Source: Hyperoodon ampullatus (Eukaryota; Chordata; Mammalia; Artiodactyla; Ziphiidae). From it: a DNA stretch of 64,000 nt. The notes beneath the pieces are model-generated. The model was not told where the DNA came from. It ran no database searches and worked only from the letters and a program-made list of their open reading frames with translations. The stretch is from assembly GCA_949752795.1 (NCBI GenBank), contig CATKHW010000385.1, forward strand, positions 62,001 through 126,000. Direction: 5' to 3'. Position 1 is the first letter of the stretch; each line of letters opens with the position of its first letter. This document shows, piece by piece, positions 61,570 to 64,000 of this stretch. The translations under genes and the position numbers were made by a program.

Positions 61570-64000
61570 ATTCTCGATACACTTGTCATCACAATGCTCC
61601 CTGACACTTGTCGTCAGAATGCTCCTTGAACCCTGTCACAAAAAGGCTCCATGCCTTTTTCATCAAAATGCACCATGCCATTTTCAACACAATGCTCCAT
61701 GCCATTGTCATCAAAATACTCCACAAGCTTGTCATCAGAATGCTCCATGTCCCTTGTCATCACAATTTTCCATGCACTTGTCAGCACAAGGCTCCCTGAC
61801 CCTTGTCATCACAATGCTCCAAGCCATTGTCATCACAATGCTCCATTACCTTTGTCATCAGAATCCTCCATGACACTTGGCATCACAATGCTCCATGGCA
61901 TTGTCATCACAATGGGACATTACATATGTCATCACAATGCTCCCTGACACCTGTCTTCACAATAATGAATGACCTGGTCATCACAATGCTCCATGCCCTT
62001 GTCATCACAATGCGCCATTCCAACTGTCATCGCAATAAGCCATGAAACTTATTAGACCAATGCTCCATGCCCTTGTCATCACAATGCCCCATGCCCTTGT
62101 TATCACAATGTTCCATGACCCCTGTCATCACAATGCTCCGTGACTCCAGTCATCACAAGGCTTCATGACCTTTGTCATCACAGTGGTCCATGCCCTTGTC
62201 ATCAACAGTCTCTGTGACCTTTTTAACCACAATGCTTCATGAACTTTTCATCACAATGCCCTTTGACCCTTGTCATCACAATGCTCTATGCCTTTCTCAG
62301 CACAATGCTCCATGACCCTTGTCATCACAATGCTCCATGCGCTTGTCAGCACAATGCTCCATGACCCATGTCATCACAATGCACCATGCGCTTGTCGTCA
62401 CAGTGCTCCACAATCTTGTCATCACAATGCTCCATAAACCTTGTCATCACAATGCTCCATGCACTTCAAATCAAAATGCTCTCTCACCACTGATATCACA
62501 ATGGTACATCACTATTCATCACAATACTCCCTCAACCCTGTCATCACAATGTTCCATGACTCCTGTCATCACAATGCTACATGCACTTATCATCACAATG
62601 TTTGATGATCCCTGACATCACAATGTTCCATAACCCCTGTCATCAAAATGCTCCATGACCCTTTTCATCAAAATGCTCCATGACCCCTAACATCACAATG
62701 TTACATAACGCCTCTCATCAAAATGTTCCATGACCCTTTTCATCAAATTGGTCCATGACAATGTCATCACAATGCTCCCTACACTTCTCATCACAATGCA
62801 CCACGCCCTTGTCATCAAAATGCTCCATGACCTTTGTCATCACAAAGCTCCATGACCCTTGGCATCACAATGCTCCATGCCATTGTCATCACAATACTCC
62901 ATGAAACCTCTCATCACATTGTTCCATGCAATTGTCATCAAAAAGCTCCATGGTGCTTGTCATCACACTGCTCGATGCCCTTCTCATCACAATGCTCCAT
63001 GCCCTTGTCATTACAATCCTCCATGACCCATGTATCACTGTGTTCCGTGCCCTTGTCATCACAATGCTCCATGCCCACTCTCATCACAATAATCCATGAA
63101 ACTTTTCAGACAAATGTTCCATGCCCTTGTCATCACAATGCTCCATTACCCCTGTCATAACAATGCTCCATGACCCCTGCCATCACAACGTTCCACGGCC
63201 TTGTCATCACAAGGCTCCATGACCCTTGTCATCACAATGCTCCAAGACCCCTGTAATCACAGTGCTACATGCCCTTGTCATCGCAAAGCTCCATGATGCA
63301 TGTCATCAGAATGCTCCATGCCCTTGCCATCACAATGCTCCATTACCCCTGTGATAACAATGCTCCATGAACCCTGCCATCACGATGTTCCATGGCCTTG
63401 TCATCACAAGGCTCCATGACCCTTCTCATCACAATGCTCCAAGACTCCTGTAATCACAATGCTCCATGTCCCTTTTTATCTCAATGATCCATGAACCCTG
63501 TCATCACAATGCACCATGCCCATCATCATAATGCTTCAGGCTATTGTCATCACAATGAAATCAAAATGCTCCATGACCTCTGTCATAACACTGCTCCAAA
63601 CCCTTGTGATCACAATATTCCATAACACTTGTCATCACAATGCCCCATGACGCTCGTCATCACAATTATCTATGGTCTTCTCTTCACAATGCTCCATGAC
63701 CTTTGTCATCACAATGCTCAATACACTTGTCATCAAAATGCTCCCTGACACTTGTTCTCTGTATGCTCCTTGAACCCTGTCATGACAAGGCTCCATGCCT
63801 TTTTCATCACAATGATCCATGCCTTTTTCATCACAATGCTCCAAGACGCCTGTAATTACAATGCTCCATGCCCTTGTCATCACAAAGCTCAATGACGCAT
63901 GTCATCAGACTGCTCCTTGGCCTTCTCATCACAATGCTCCATGCGCTTGTCATCACAATTTTCCAAGACACTCTAATCACAATGCTCCATGCCCCTTTTC
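61570..64000. repeat. Higher-order repeat H8, incomplete at the window end
   Basis: 2431 bp seen. It has the 49-bp gain of H4-H7 but the shorter reading (single CCCCATGACGCTCGTC block, near 63650) of H1 and H3, so its markers are a mixture. Confidence 0.9.

Larger units (their letters stand above)
32703..64000. repeat. Minisatellite array of 24/25-bp monomers with 3985-bp higher-order repeats
   Basis: The monomer is TGCTCCATG followed by (A)CCC(T/C)TGTCATCACAA, 24 or 25 bp depending on one optional base, always in the same orientation. Dividing length by monomer gives about 1270 copies. Monomers within a unit differ by many point changes, but sets of about 162 monomers repeat almost exactly, giving a higher-order unit of about 3985 bp. 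The monomer consensus has no CpG and has C far above G on the plus strand (9 against 3). Short open frames of up to 155 codons in several frames reflect the period and scarcity of stops, not genes. The array runs off the window at 64000. Confidence 0.95.

Noticed and set aside
32815..63160. Many 60-155 codon frames with repeated SSQCSMP/ITMLHAL patterns in the minisatellite
   Set aside because: A 24-bp monomer stays in frame and lacks stops in several frames, so such frames are automatic. They shift at each 25-bp monomer and occur in overlapping frames with no common start or end.
42754..63892. An 85-codon minus-strand frame repeated in each HOR
   Set aside because: Its recurrence is due to HOR identity. 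The peptide is a repeat of the monomer translation with no domain.
32703..64000. CRISPR-like array of short regular repeats
   Set aside because: Monomers are contiguous with no unique spacers, the context is mammalian, and no cas genes are present.

Overview
The window is eukaryotic, mammalian and almost certainly cetacean. It contains no intact protein-coding gene, tRNA or rRNA that I can support. Four observations point to a whale genome: a tRNA-derived SINE of the cetacean CHR type at 15225-15446, LINE-1 3' ends of the cetartiodactyl kind, a decayed gammaretrovirus-like pol fragment, and a tandem satellite with a repeat length of about 1738 bp. That length and the L1 origin fit what I recall of the common cetacean satellite. 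I recall its unit as about 1.74-1.76 kb in most whales and shorter in oceanic dolphins, so a non-delphinid is the better guess. This rests on memory and I could not search a database.

Layout. (1) 1-1841: flank with a frameshifted retroviral reverse transcriptase fragment on the minus strand (about 480-1185, perhaps continuing to 1), a three-copy minisatellite of 66-71 bp (1241-1443), and sequence I do not recognise. (2) 1842-7920: a 2.73-kb segmental unit in tandem, two full copies and one truncated copy. Each full copy has a GC-rich head of unknown origin, an antisense L1 ORF2/3'-UTR fragment, a short spacer with a CTCF-like motif, and a second antisense L1 3' end. (3) 7921-32702: fourteen full satellite units plus one partial. 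About half of each unit is an antisense L1 3' end and half is of unknown origin. At the join sits a 72-bp palindrome with no spacer. One unit (14876-16840) is split by the SINE. (4) 32703-64000: a minisatellite of 24/25-bp monomers, about 1270 copies by division, organised into higher-order repeats (HORs) of about 3985 bp. Variants differ by single monomers, two monomers, or a 1006-bp block.

The parts do not work together as genes. The window looks like constitutive heterochromatin (pericentromeric, interstitial or subtelomeric; the sequence does not say which), built by repeated unequal exchange. Both large arrays are most diverged at their outer edges and most uniform inside, as expected for arrays homogenised by recombination. 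The strongest candidates for something unusual are the palindrome kept in all fourteen satellite units, with apparently symmetric substitutions in both arms in two of them, and the CpG-poor, strand-asymmetric 24/25-bp array with its 3985-bp HOR.
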